Positions 43,477 through 52,290 of a DNA stretch of 64,000 nt are shown in pieces. Positions within the stretch are counted from its first letter, which is position 1; every line of letters starts with the position of its first letter. Source of the DNA: Streptomyces albofaciens JCM 4342 (GTDB lineage Bacteria; Actinomycetota; Actinomycetes; Streptomycetales; Streptomycetaceae); NCBI RefSeq assembly GCF_008634025.1, contig NZ_PDCM01000002.1, positions 1,736,001-1,800,000 of the forward strand, read 5' to 3'. The translations under genes and the position numbers were made by a program. The notes under the pieces were generated by a model. It was given only the letters and a program-made list of their open reading frames with translations. It did no database searches and was not told where the DNA came from.

Positions 43477-44528
43477 GCCGCGCGACCGCCGGGAGCGACC
43501 GGCCCTATTCCTTCGACCCGGCGGCCGCACTGGGCTGGAAGAACATCGGCCTGGACGGGCTGGGCTGCTTCCTGCGCTCCGTCGAGGCGGTGCTGCTCCA
43601 GCGGGGGTACGCCGCCGACGACGTGGCGCGCGGCCTGGCCGCACCGCTCGACCTGGTGCGGCGCGGCGAGTGGTACGGGCCGATGAGCGAGTTCCCCGCC
43701 TGCACCGCCCACTGGTACCTGGCGGACATCGGCGAGGGCCACCGCCAGTGGCCGCGCGTCGCCGAACTCGTCACGTCGGGCACCCCGGTGGTGCTGATGC
43801 CGGACGGGCACCACTGGCCGGGCGACGACCACGAGGGCAAGGAGCACTACCACCACCACATGGTGCTGGCCCACCGGCTGGACGCCGAGGGCCTGCACCT
43901 GCTGGACACCGACGCCCCCGCCGAGGAAGGGCACCGCAGGGTCCTGCCGGTCGGTGACGCGCTGCGGAACTCCTGCACCCGCTACGCGGTTCTGGAGCGG
44001 ATCGACCCGCCGGGCGGCCGGCGGCCCGAGGAGTACGCCGCCGCGCTGGTACGGCCCTCCCTGGTGCCGCTCGCCGAGGACATCGCCGAGCTGCGCGCCT
44101 TCCACGGCGAGGTGTGGTCGGGGGCCCGGCTTCCGCTGCTGCTGGCCAAGGGCATGGACGTGTGGGTGCTCGGAGACGTACAGCCGCAGCTGTTCCTGCT
44201 GGGCCACGCCCTGGCCGGGGCGGACGACCCGCGCGTGGCGGAGGTGTCCCGGGCGTCGCTGGCGGCGGCGGCCCGGGCACAGAAGGCCGGTCTGCTGCTG
44301 CTCGGGCTGCACCGGTTCCGCTCGGAGGGCGTCTACGCGGTGACCCACGAGGAACTCGCCGCGCTGGCGGACGCCTGCGAGGAACTGCTGACGGCGATGT
44401 GCCGGTACGCGGACGCCGCGCGCCCTGTGGCGACGGGCGACGGCCGACGGCTTGAGCGGAGGCTGCGCGGCGAGGCCCAGTGGTGCTTCGGAGAGGGCCG
44501 CCCACTGCCCGGTCTGTCCTTCGGCTGA
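43473..44528 (+). CDS. BtrH-like acyltransferase / cysteine-protease-fold protein
   Basis: A 351-residue protein whose N-terminal half resembles the butirosin BtrH N-terminal domain. BtrH moves the AHBA side chain from ACP BtrI to an aminoglycoside amine. The candidate nucleophile Cys32 is in G-L-G-C-F-L-R-S-V and a H-H-H-M-V-L-A-H block (about residues 128-135) with L-L-D-T-D-A offers His/Asp. It starts at TTG after AGGGGGA, overlapping the GMC stop. The next gene is an ACP, which fits an acyl-ACP:amine transferase role (inference). The C-terminal helical part (about 210-351) is of unknown type. Confidence 0.65.
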   Translation: MSRATAGSDRPYSFDPAAALGWKNIGLDGLGCFLRSVEAVLLQRGYAADDVARGLAAPLDLVRRGEWYGPMSEFPACTAHWYLADIGEGHRQWPRVAELVTSGTPVVLMPDGHHWPGDDHEGKEHYHHHMVLAHRLDAEGLHLLDTDAPAEEGHRRVLPVGDALRNSCTRYAVLERIDPPGGRRPEEYAAALVRPSLVPLAEDIAELRAFHGEVWSGARLPLLLAKGMDVWVLGDVQPQLFLLGHALAGADDPRVAEVSRASLAAAARAQKAGLLLLGLHRFRSEGVYAVTHEELAALADACEELLTAMCRYADAARPVATGDGRRLERRLRGEAQWCFGEGRPLPGLSFG

Positions 44529-44550
44529 GCAAGCGGAAATGCCGGGAACA

Positions 44551-44577
44551 CCCTGCGGAAATAATGGTGCCGCAGGG
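44551..44577 (+). terminator. Hairpin after the BtrH-like gene
   Basis: 8-base perfect stem CCCTGCGG/CCGCAGGG around an 11-base A/T-rich loop, 22 bases past the stop, in front of a candidate promoter. Confidence 0.5.
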
Positions 44578-44613
44578 ACGGAAAAGCATGCCCGGAATTA
44601 CCGCGGAAGGGGT

Positions 44614-44645
44614 TTGACAGTTGTTGGTGATCGATGCAATATATT
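44614..44645 (+). promoter_or_regulatory. Candidate sigma-70-type promoter for the acyl-carrier operon
   Basis: A perfect TTGACA at 44614-44619 is followed by an A/T-rich stretch. CAATAT with a 17-base spacer (44637-44642) or TATATT with a 20-base spacer (44640-44645) could serve as -10. It lies 43-75 bases before the first ACP gene. Confidence 0.5.
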
Positions 44646-44688
44646 TTCTGGATTTTACGCTGCCCATGCTGTGGACGGAGAGGTCAGC

Positions 44689-44997
44689 ATGAACCTGAAC
44701 AGCGAAAACAGCACCGCATCAGCAGACCGGAACGCCATCTTCGATGAGGTGCGAAAAGTTCTCGTGGAGCAGTGCGAAACACCCGAGGATGTTGCCGCGA
44801 ACCTCACCGATAAAGACTCGATGGAGCATCTCGGACTCGATTCCATCACCCTCGCCTATGTGTTTACGCATTTCGAGCAGAAGCACGATCTGACCTTCGA
44901 GAACGACGACATCGACCCCATGCGCTACAGCACGGTGGGCGAACTCCTCGACGTCCTCGCCGGCCGCATATCCGAGGCCGCCGCGGGGGCCCGGTGA
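44689..44997 (+). CDS. Acyl carrier protein (first)
   Basis: A 102-residue ACP. The phosphopantetheine Ser is in L-G-L-D-S-I-T-L (about residue 52), with an acidic helix around it. The start follows GGAGAGG. The first two thirds use many A/T-ending codons (for example GAA, AAA, GTT, GAT, TTT), in contrast to its neighbours. It overlaps the O-methyltransferase gene (GTGA). Its neighbour upstream is the BtrH-like acyltransferase, so it may be that enzyme's donor ACP. Confidence 0.88.
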   Translation: MNLNSENSTASADRNAIFDEVRKVLVEQCETPEDVAANLTDKDSMEHLGLDSITLAYVFTHFEQKHDLTFENDDIDPMRYSTVGELLDVLAGRISEAAAGAR

Positions 44998-46019
44998 CCG
45001 TGCCGCCGGGAGCCGGGCCGGACGCGGTGGCCCCCGACGACCGGCTGCTGATGGACACCTTCATGTCCCAGTACCGGCTGCCCGCGGTCGCCGCCGCCGA
45101 CCGGCTGGGCCTCTTCCCCGCGCTGGCCGGAACACCGGCGGACGCCGGTCAACTGGCGCGGGCGCACGGCCTCGACCACCACGGCACCTCGGTGCTGCTG
45201 GAATTTCTCGCCGCCCAGGGCTACCTCGCCGTGCACGGCGGCCGCTACCACCTCACGCCGTCCGCGCACGCCTTCCTGCTGCCGGGCGGTGCCCGCTACT
45301 GGGGGCCGATGCTCGGACTCGGCTGGGACGAACGCTGCGCCGCCGTACGGCACGTGGTCACCACCGGGACCCCGGCCGGCTACCGCGGCAAAGGCATCTG
45401 GGAGACGCACGAGCGCTCCCCGCGCCACGGCGAGCAGTTCGCCCGGGCCATGCACGCCCACTCCGCCGCACCGGCCGCCGTCCTCGCCGACCGGCTGGAC
45501 CTGGCCGGCTGCGCCTCGCTGCTGGAGGTCGCGGGCGGCGTCGGCACCTTCGCCATGGCCCTGGCCCGCCGCAACCCGCACCTCAAGGCCACCGTCATGG
45601 ACCTGCCCGTGGTCGAGCGGGAGGGGGAGCGGCTGCTGGCCGAGGCGGGCCTCGCCGACCGGGTGGTGCTGCGCACCGGCGACATGTTCACCGACCCCTG
45701 GCCGGACGCCCAGGACCGGGTGCTGCTCGCGGACGTCCTCAGCGACTGGGACGACGCGCACTGCCGCACCCTGCTGGAGCGCGCCCGCACCAGCCTGGCC
45801 GCCGGCGGCCGGCTGCTGGTCCACCAGGTGCTGCCCGACGACGCGGCCCGCCTCTCCCCTGCCGTCACGGGCTACTCGCTGGCCCTGGCGGTGATGACCG
45901 GCGGCCGCCTGCGCACCCTGCCCGAACTCACCGGCCTGCTCACCGAGGCGGGCTTCGCCGACTGCACCGCCACCCCCGTCTACGGCCACTACGCCCTGGT
46001 CACCGCACGACCTGCCTGA
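44994..46019 (+). CDS. O-methyltransferase, acetylserotonin-OMT family
   Basis: A 341-residue SAM-dependent methyltransferase with the two-domain plant-COMT-like build. Residues about 1-110 are the dimerisation winged helix (A-A-A-D-R-L-G-L-F, H-H-G-T-S-V-L-L). Motif I is L-L-E-V-A-G-G-V-G-T (about residue 178), and the later D-V-L-S-D-W-D region holds the catalytic-base area. These methylate phenols or hydroxyls of antibiotics. It follows the ACP gene by overlap. The target is unknown. Confidence 0.85.
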   Translation: MTVPPGAGPDAVAPDDRLLMDTFMSQYRLPAVAAADRLGLFPALAGTPADAGQLARAHGLDHHGTSVLLEFLAAQGYLAVHGGRYHLTPSAHAFLLPGGARYWGPMLGLGWDERCAAVRHVVTTGTPAGYRGKGIWETHERSPRHGEQFARAMHAHSAAPAAVLADRLDLAGCASLLEVAGGVGTFAMALARRNPHLKATVMDLPVVEREGERLLAEAGLADRVVLRTGDMFTDPWPDAQDRVLLADVLSDWDDAHCRTLLERARTSLAAGGRLLVHQVLPDDAARLSPAVTGYSLALAVMTGGRLRTLPELTGLLTEAGFADCTATPVYGHYALVTARPA

Positions 46020-46076
46020 CTCCGCCCGGCGTCGCACACCACGTCGCCGCAGCCCCGAACCCGAACGGGAGAGGAC

Positions 46077-47135
46077 ATGGACGGCTCACCCCGCGTCACC
46101 GCGATCATCACCAGCCGCGAGCGCTTCTCGTACGCCGAGGAGTCCCTCGAAAGCTTCTACGCCCACACCGGCGTCCCCTGCCGGGTCGTGTACGTCGACG
46201 TCAACTCCCCCCGCGACCGCTGGGAACGGTTGCAGCGGCTGAGCGACGACCACGGCTTCACCCTCGTGCGCGTCAACAAGTACGTCTCGCCAAACTGCGC
46301 CCGCAACATCGGACTGCGCTACGCCGAGGGCGAGTACGTCGTCTTCCTCGACAACGACGTGGAGTACACCCCCGGCTGGCTGGAGCCGCTGCTCGCCTGT
46401 GCCGACGAGGAGAAGGCCGCCATGGTCGGCCCGCTCTACCTGCACGGCCCGCTGGAGGAGCAGACCGTGCACATGGCGGGCGGCGACATGGAGTTCTCCG
46501 GCACCTGGGGAACCCGTGACTTCAGCCAGACCCAGCGCTACTTCATGAAGCACGTCTCCCAGGTGCCGGCCGACGAGATGCGCCGACAGCGGTGCGACAT
46601 CATCGAGTTCCACTGCGCCCTGGTGCGCCGCTCGGTCTTCGACCAGGTCGGCGGCATGGACGAGGGCCTGCTGACCACCCGGGAGCACCTGGACTTCAGC
46701 CAGCGCGTGCTGGACGCGGGCGGCACGGTGTGGTTCGAGCCCTCGTCGGTCATCACCTACCGGATGCCGCCGCCGTTCGCGCTCACCGACCTGCCGTACT
46801 TCATGCTCCGCTGGAGCGACGCCTGGACGGCCGAGACGCTGAAGCACTTCGCCACCAAGTACGGCATCAAACCCGGCTATGTCGAGCGGGTCACCAAGAA
46901 CCGCAAGGGCCGCCAGTGGCTGCTGTTCGAGCAGATCAAGCAGTACCTGCCGGACGCGCTCGGCCCGATCGGCACGAAGGCCGTCAAGCGCGCCTTCCAG
47001 AAGGTCGAACCGATCGGCAACCGCCTGCTGGTGGAGCTCATCGCGCTGCGCGAGCCGCCGCTCAAGTGGGAGGTCCACCACGGCGACCGCCCGGCCGCCC
47101 GGGAACCGGCCGCCGCCACGGGCACCGCCTCATGA
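46077..47135 (+). CDS. Family 2 glycosyltransferase
   Basis: A 352-residue GT-A fold transferase. The nucleotide-binding start is V-T-A-I-I-T-S-R-E-R-F and the D-N-D motif is in V-F-L-D-N-D-V-E-Y (about residue 92). The acceptor region R-E-H-L-D-F-S-Q-R-V resembles the ED/xQ loop of GT2 proteins. It starts after GGGAGAGG. No membrane helix is seen. Embedded among ACPs and ligase, it might glycosylate a carrier-bound aryl intermediate, as PtmJ does in pactamycin (inference from family and context). Confidence 0.85.
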   Translation: MDGSPRVTAIITSRERFSYAEESLESFYAHTGVPCRVVYVDVNSPRDRWERLQRLSDDHGFTLVRVNKYVSPNCARNIGLRYAEGEYVVFLDNDVEYTPGWLEPLLACADEEKAAMVGPLYLHGPLEEQTVHMAGGDMEFSGTWGTRDFSQTQRYFMKHVSQVPADEMRRQRCDIIEFHCALVRRSVFDQVGGMDEGLLTTREHLDFSQRVLDAGGTVWFEPSSVITYRMPPPFALTDLPYFMLRWSDAWTAETLKHFATKYGIKPGYVERVTKNRKGRQWLLFEQIKQYLPDALGPIGTKAVKRAFQKVEPIGNRLLVELIALREPPLKWEVHHGDRPAAREPAAATGTAS

Positions 47136-47689
47136 ACGTCCGCTCCCCGGCCCGGCCCCGGATACTCGTCGTCACCGGCATCCCCGGCAGCGGCAAGTCG
47201 ACGGTGGGGGCGCTGCTGGCGCGCCGCTTCGACCCCGCCGTGCTGATCGAGGGCGACGTGCTGCGGCGCATGGTGGTCACCGGCCGCGCCGAGATGACGC
47301 CCGACCCCTCGCGGCAGGCCCTGCACCAGTACGGGCTGCGGCTGCGCCACCTGGCGCAGCTGGCCCGCTCGTACGCCGCCGAGGGCTTCACCGTGGTCGC
47401 CGAGGACAACCTGCTGGGCGAGCACCTGGAACGGTTCGTCGGCCTGCTCGGCGACACCGGGCCACGGCACGTCATCGCGCTCGCCCCGGACTGCGAGGCG
47501 GTGCTGAGCCGGGACGCGGGCCGCGCCGGCCAGGCGTACGACGGGGGCGGCTGGGGAGCGCGGGAGCTGGACCGGGTCTTCCGCCGCGACACCGCGCGGC
47601 TCGGCCTGTGGCTGGACACCTCGGGTCAGAAGGCCGAGGAGACGGTGCAGGAGATCCTGGACCGGCTCGACGAGAGCGCACTGCCGTGA
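47132..47689 (+). CDS. P-loop kinase (CPT/zeta-toxin-like), first copy
   Basis: A 185-residue small-molecule kinase. Walker A is G-I-P-G-S-G-K-S-T (about residue 16). The G-D-V-L-R-R-M-V-V region and a terminal L-G-L-W-L-D-T-S-G-Q motif are shared with the kinase at 62877. Related proteins include chloramphenicol phosphotransferase. Overlap with the GT2 gene suggests co-translation. Roles may be product phosphorylation in biosynthesis or self-protection. Confidence 0.8.
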   Translation: MNVRSPARPRILVVTGIPGSGKSTVGALLARRFDPAVLIEGDVLRRMVVTGRAEMTPDPSRQALHQYGLRLRHLAQLARSYAAEGFTVVAEDNLLGEHLERFVGLLGDTGPRHVIALAPDCEAVLSRDAGRAGQAYDGGGWGARELDRVFRRDTARLGLWLDTSGQKAEETVQEILDRLDESALP

Positions 47690-48525
47690 CGGGCCACGGA
47701 CACCGGACCGCGGCGCACCGGCCCGTGGTGGACGGGGCGGCGGGCCGGGAGACGGTGGCCGAGGGTGCGGTGCGCGAGAGGACGGCGCACGAGGGGACGG
47801 CGCGCCAGGTGGAGGTGCACCAGGCCCTGGTGACGCCCGCCACGGCCCGGCACTGTGCCGGGCTGCTGGACGCCGCCGAGCACCACCGGGCCGCCCGGCT
47901 GCCCGCCCCGGCCGCCGCCCGGTTCACCGTGGCCCGCGGGCTGCTGCGCGCGGTGCTGGCACGGCGGCTGGCGCTGCCGCCCCCGCGGGTACCGCTCGTC
48001 GCGCACTGCCCGGGGTGCGGGGCGCAGGGCCACGGACCGGTGCGGCTCGCCGGCGGCGTGGGCGGCGCCACGGGGTGGACGCTCTCCATCGCCCACTCCG
48101 GGATCCTCGTCGCCGTCGCCGTGGGCCACCGGGCCGGGGCGGTCGGCGTCGACGTGGAGACCGCCGAACGGGCCGAGGACATCGAGGCGTTGGCGCCCCG
48201 GCTGCTCGGGCCCGGCCACCGCGAGCGGCTCGCCCGGCTGCCCGTCCAGGCCCGGCGGGCGGCCCTCCTGCGGGTCTGGACGGGCGCGGAGTCCTACGCC
48301 AAGGCCACCGGCACCGGCCTGGGCCGCGCGCTGGCGCGCGTCCGCACGGCGGTCGACGCCGAGGGCCGGGTGTGCGTCACCGCTCCGGACGAACCGGCCG
48401 GCTGGGCGGTGCGGACCGTCCCGGCCCACGCCCCCGGCTACGCGGCGGCCGTCACGGTCCGGCACGGCACCCGCGTACGCACGCACCTGTCCGGCCGGCT
48501 GTGCACCGGCTCCGCGGCCGGCTGA
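47686..48525 (+). CDS. Sfp-type 4'-phosphopantetheinyl transferase
   Basis: A 279-residue enzyme that attaches phosphopantetheine from CoA to ACPs. Core motifs are S-I-A-H-S-G, V-G-V-D-V-E-T (Mg2+ Asp/Glu) and W-T-G-A-E-S-Y-A-K-A-T-G (about residues 202-213). A C-x2-C pair (H-C-P-G-C-G, about residue 108) precedes these. The N-terminal 40 residues are low complexity. The GTG start overlaps the kinase stop. It likely activates both ACPs of the cluster. Confidence 0.88.
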   Translation: MTGHGHRTAAHRPVVDGAAGRETVAEGAVRERTAHEGTARQVEVHQALVTPATARHCAGLLDAAEHHRAARLPAPAAARFTVARGLLRAVLARRLALPPPRVPLVAHCPGCGAQGHGPVRLAGGVGGATGWTLSIAHSGILVAVAVGHRAGAVGVDVETAERAEDIEALAPRLLGPGHRERLARLPVQARRAALLRVWTGAESYAKATGTGLGRALARVRTAVDAEGRVCVTAPDEPAGWAVRTVPAHAPGYAAAVTVRHGTRVRTHLSGRLCTGSAAG

Positions 48526-48583
48526 CGGCCCGGCGGCGGACCGCCCGGCGCACGCACGACAAGGCACACGAAGAGGGAGACGG

Positions 48584-48910
48584 ATGCGGCACACCGACGA
48601 CAACCAGGCCACTTCGGCCGCCCCGGTCGACGGCGCCCCGGCGGCACCGGACGGCGCGCTGGAGACGCTGGTACGGGCCCGGCTGGCGGAGCGGGTCGGC
48701 GCCGAACTGGCCCGGGGCATCGGCCGCGAGGAGAAGTTCCACGACCTCGGCGTCGACTCACTGGACATCGTGACGGTCCTCGCCGGGCTGGAGCGGGAGT
48801 GCGCCGTCGAGCGGATCACCGACGGCGAGCTGTGGGACATCGCGGACTCGGTCGGCGCCCTCGTACGTCATCTGTCCGCGCACGGCCGGCTCCCCGGGGA
48901 GGCCCGGTGA
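48584..48910 (+). CDS. Acyl carrier protein (second)
   Basis: A 108-residue ACP with an A/P-rich N-terminal extension of about 22 residues. The phosphopantetheine Ser is in L-G-V-D-S-L-D-I-V. The start follows GAGGGAGA. Its stop overlaps the ketosynthase GTG, so it is probably the carrier used by the KS/ligase/MAT set. It is clearly different from the first ACP in sequence and codon use. Confidence 0.9.
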   Translation: MRHTDDNQATSAAPVDGAPAAPDGALETLVRARLAERVGAELARGIGREEKFHDLGVDSLDIVTVLAGLERECAVERITDGELWDIADSVGALVRHLSAHGRLPGEAR

Positions 48911-50070
48911 ACGGCCGGGCCGCCGTCGCCGTGACGGGTCTCGGCGTCCTCTCCCCCGGCGGCGCGGGCGTCGACGCCCTGTGGCGGGCGTGCGGGAGCG
49001 GCGACGTCGCCTTCCGCACCGTCGGGCACTTCGACGTGTCCCGCACCGGCGCCCGCCTCGCCGGGTTCGTCCCCGACGAGGCGGCCGGACCCGGCGCGCC
49101 GCCGCCCGGCGATCCGGCCCGCCTCCCCTACCTGGTGCACCGGGCGACGCGTGAGGCGCTCGCCGACGCCGAGGCCCGCACCGGCGGCGCGGGGCGCCGG
49201 GCGCGTACCGCGCTGGTACTGGGCAGCACCGACAGCGGCGGCTGCCCGTCCGCCGCCGCCTGGCGCGCCTGGCGCGACGGGCGCTCCCCGGACCCCGGCG
49301 CCGGGTGGTCGCCGTACGCACCGCCCGCCTGGGACGGCCCGGTGATCCAGGTGGGCAACGCCAGCGCCGCCGGGGCCGCCGCGCTCGGGGTGGGCGCGGA
49401 CCTGCTGCGCGGCGGAGTCGCCGACCGCGTTCTGGTGTGCGGGGTGGACACCGTGACCGAGACCGCGTTCCAGGGGCTGGCGTCGCTGCGCACCCTCAGT
49501 CCGGGCGGCTGCCGTCCGTTCACCACCCGCCGCTCCGGCATCCGGATCTCGGAGTGCGCCGCCGCCCTGGTGCTGGAGCGCACGGCCGACGCCCCCCTGG
49601 CCCGGCTGCGCGGCTGGGGCAGCAGCAACGAGGCGAGCCAGGCGGCCCGCCCCGACTTCGAGGGCGTCGCCAAAGCGGTGCGCCGGGCGTTGGAGGACGC
49701 CGGGGCCCGGCCGACGGAACTGGACTACGTGAACGCGCACGCCGCCGGGACCCGCCATGGCGACGTGGCCGAACTCCGCGCCCTGGAAGAGGTGCTGGGC
49801 GGCCACCTGCCCCGTATCCCCGTCGTCAGCAGCAAGGCGGCGCTCGGCCACTGCCAGGGCGCCGCGGGCACCGTGGAGGCGATCGTGACCGTACTGACCC
49901 TGATGCGCGGGGAGGTGCTGCCGACGCTCGGGCTCGCCGACCGCGACCCGCGCTGGGACCACCTCAACCTGGGCGACAAACGGCCCGACCGGCCGCCGCG
50001 CACGGCGCTGACCATCTCGTGCGGCCTGGGCGGCTCCAATGTGGCGGTGGTGTTCAGCCGTGGCGACTGA
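48907..50070 (+). CDS. Ketosynthase-like protein with Ser in place of the catalytic Cys
   Basis: A 387-residue FabF-type thiolase-fold protein. Both catalytic His are kept: H278 in V-N-A-H-A-A-G-T and H315 in A-L-G-H-C-Q-G. At the nucleophile position, where FabF has T-A-C-T-S-G, it reads N-A-S-A-A-G with Ser153 (AGC, 49363-49365). Decarboxylating KS variants (Cys to Gln or Ser) and the serine KASIII DpsC are precedents. It may decarboxylate malonyl-ACP, or condense using Ser. It overlaps both neighbouring genes. Confidence 0.85.
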   Translation: MNGRAAVAVTGLGVLSPGGAGVDALWRACGSGDVAFRTVGHFDVSRTGARLAGFVPDEAAGPGAPPPGDPARLPYLVHRATREALADAEARTGGAGRRARTALVLGSTDSGGCPSAAAWRAWRDGRSPDPGAGWSPYAPPAWDGPVIQVGNASAAGAAALGVGADLLRGGVADRVLVCGVDTVTETAFQGLASLRTLSPGGCRPFTTRRSGIRISECAAALVLERTADAPLARLRGWGSSNEASQAARPDFEGVAKAVRRALEDAGARPTELDYVNAHAAGTRHGDVAELRALEEVLGGHLPRIPVVSSKAALGHCQGAAGTVEAIVTVLTLMRGEVLPTLGLADRDPRWDHLNLGDKRPDRPPRTALTISCGLGGSNVAVVFSRGD

Positions 50071-50818
50071 CACCACGGGCACCGCCCGGATCACCGCGGC
50101 CGCCGTGCGCGCCACCGAGCGCGCGGTGCCCCGCGTCCCGCAGGACACCGCGGAACTGCCCCGGATGCCGCTCGCCGTGCGCGACGTGCTGGGCCCCGAA
50201 CTCCTCGCCACCGCGCGCCGGGCACTGGCCGCCGCGGGCATCGGCGCCGACGACGCGCGGACGCTCGGCTGCGTCACCGCCGCGCACCGGGCCACCGCGG
50301 CCACCGCCGCGTACATCGCCGAAGTCCTGGACGGGCCGGGCCCGCGCTGGCTGGCGCCCGAGTGCTTCCTGCACTACTCACCCCACTCGCTGACCGGCCT
50401 CCTGTGCATCGAACTCGGGCTCGACGGGACCGCCGTCACGCTGACGGGGCCGTCCGGCGGCGTCGACGCGCTGGGCTACGCCGCCGCGATGGTCTCCTCG
50501 GGACGGCTGCGCCGGGCCCTGGTGGCCACCGCGCACTGGGCGCCGCCCGCCTGCCCCGGGGCGACCGGGCCGCTGCCGCTGCGCACCGCCGCCGTGGTGC
50601 TGGACGGTGCCGGGGGCTGGGGCAGCGTCACCGGCTGGCACCCCGGCGGCAGCCATCCCGCCGTCCGTGAGGCCGGTGCGGCGTCCGGCCGGAAGGGGGC
50701 CGACACCAGCGAGGTGTTCGCCGCCCTGGCCGAATGGCACGCCCTGCGCCCGGCCGACCCCCTCGAACTGCGGGGCGGCGGCTCGCGCCTCGTGCTCCGC
50801 CCGGGAGGTGCGGCGTGA
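50060..50818 (+). CDS. Short KS-like / chain-length-factor-like protein (Ketoacyl-synt_2 type)
   Basis: A 252-residue half-length thiolase-fold protein resembling the short beta-ketoacyl-synthase-like partners of aryl polyene clusters. At the nucleophile loop it has L-T-G-P-S-G-G-V-D-A-L-G with Pro131 where Cys should be, and no C-terminal His domain. It cannot catalyse condensation itself. The GTG start overlaps the KS gene by 11 bases, which suggests a KS/CLF-like heterodimer (inference). Confidence 0.75.
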   Translation: MATDTTGTARITAAAVRATERAVPRVPQDTAELPRMPLAVRDVLGPELLATARRALAAAGIGADDARTLGCVTAAHRATAATAAYIAEVLDGPGPRWLAPECFLHYSPHSLTGLLCIELGLDGTAVTLTGPSGGVDALGYAAAMVSSGRLRRALVATAHWAPPACPGATGPLPLRTAAVVLDGAGGWGSVTGWHPGGSHPAVREAGAASGRKGADTSEVFAALAEWHALRPADPLELRGGGSRLVLRPGGAA

Positions 50819-52290
50819 CCACTGCCGCGTCCACCCTGCCCGGCCTGCTCGCGGCGCGCGCCGCGGCGACCCCGGAGCGCGCCGCGCTGGAGCACCAGGG
50901 CGGCGCCGTGACCTGGGCCGGGCTGGCCGCCCGAGTGCGCCGGGCCCGGATCCGGCTGCGGAGCGCCGGGCACCGGCCCGGGGCCCGGGTCGGCATACTG
51001 GCCCGCAACCGTCCCGGCACGCTCGTCGACCTGCTCGCCTCAGTCGCCGAGGGCGGGGAGGTCCTGCTGTACGACGAGCGGGCCACCGCCCACGAACACC
51101 GTCAGGTGGCCGCGCTCGCCGGGGTGTCCGACTGGCTCCCGCCCTCGGCCGCCGGCCGCACCGAAGACCCGCCGGGCAGCGGAGGCACGCCGCCCGGGGA
51201 ACCCGGGGAAACCGGCCGGGCGCCGTTTTTCGGCCTGGTCACGTCGGGCACCGGCGGGCTGCCCAAAGTGGTGCGCAAGCACTGGGGGGCGACCCTCGCG
51301 AACGCGGAGAACTTCGCCGCGCTCGCCGGATACCGCGGCGACGACCGGATCCTGTGCACCACCCCGCTGCACCACGCCTACGCGTTCGGGGTGGCCGTGC
51401 TGCCGGCCCTGATCACCGGCGCCACGCTGGTGTTCGCGCCGCACCCGGCCGCCCCGGCGACGCTCGCCCGTACCCTTCGCGACAGCCGCGCCACCGTCGT
51501 GCAGAGCGTGCCGTTCCTCTACCGGGCCCTGCTCGACTGCGGCGAGCCGTCGGCCCCTTCGGCCCTGCGCGTCTGCGTCAGCGCGGGCGAGCCGCTCTCC
51601 GCCGAGCTGGCCGGCGCCTGGGCCGCTGCCGCCGGCGTACCGCTGCGCGACCAGTACGGGTCCACCGAGTTCGGCCAGATCGGGTACGCCGCCGACGCCC
51701 CCGGCGGCCCGCTGCGGCTGGTGCCGGGCATCGAGGCGCGGCTGCGCGCCCCCGACGGCACCTGGCTCACCGCGCCGGGCCCGGACCGCACCGGCGAGCT
51801 GTACCTGCGCCAGTCCGACGCCGGGCCCGTCACGTACTGGGGCCCGCCCGGGCTCGGCGAGGCCTGCCACGCCGACGGCTGGTTCCGCACCGGGGACACC
51901 GGACGGCTGCCGGCGCCCGGCCGGATCGTCGTCGAAGGCCGGACCACGCGGCGCATCTCGGTGGCCGGGCGCAAGGTCGACCCGGACGAGGTGGAGCGGG
52001 AGCTGCGCGCCGTGCCGGGGGTGCGCGACTGCCGGGTGGCCGCGCCGCCCGAAGGGAGCGCCGGGCACGGCGACCGGTTCGTGGCCTTCGTGGCCGTCGA
52101 CCCCGGGGTCACCGAGACAGCGGTGCGCCGGCACCTGGCGCGCACCCTTTCCTCGTACAAGGTGCCCACCCGGTTCCATCTGTGCGACGCCCTGCCGCGC
52201 ACCGGCACGGGCAAGGTGCACATGGCCCGCCTGTGGCAGTACGCCGACCGGGCCCCCGTACCGGGTTCCGGCCGGGAGGCGGCCCGATGA
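50815..52290 (+). CDS. AMP-forming acyl-CoA/ACP ligase
   Basis: A 491-residue ANL-family adenylating enzyme. It has the P-loop V-T-S-G-T-G-G-L-P-K (about residue 142), the A5 motif Y-G-S-T-E-F-G, A7 W-F-R-T-G-D-T-G and the terminal lysine motif R-T-G-T-G-K-V. A complete C-terminal domain is present. A PabAB and two ACPs in the same run suggest it activates an aromatic acid such as 4-aminobenzoate (inference); other acids are possible. Overlaps its neighbours on both sides. Confidence 0.88.
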   Translation: MTTAASTLPGLLAARAAATPERAALEHQGGAVTWAGLAARVRRARIRLRSAGHRPGARVGILARNRPGTLVDLLASVAEGGEVLLYDERATAHEHRQVAALAGVSDWLPPSAAGRTEDPPGSGGTPPGEPGETGRAPFFGLVTSGTGGLPKVVRKHWGATLANAENFAALAGYRGDDRILCTTPLHHAYAFGVAVLPALITGATLVFAPHPAAPATLARTLRDSRATVVQSVPFLYRALLDCGEPSAPSALRVCVSAGEPLSAELAGAWAAAAGVPLRDQYGSTEFGQIGYAADAPGGPLRLVPGIEARLRAPDGTWLTAPGPDRTGELYLRQSDAGPVTYWGPPGLGEACHADGWFRTGDTGRLPAPGRIVVEGRTTRRISVAGRKVDPDEVERELRAVPGVRDCRVAAPPEGSAGHGDRFVAFVAVDPGVTETAVRRHLARTLSSYKVPTRFHLCDALPRTGTGKVHMARLWQYADRAPVPGSGREAAR

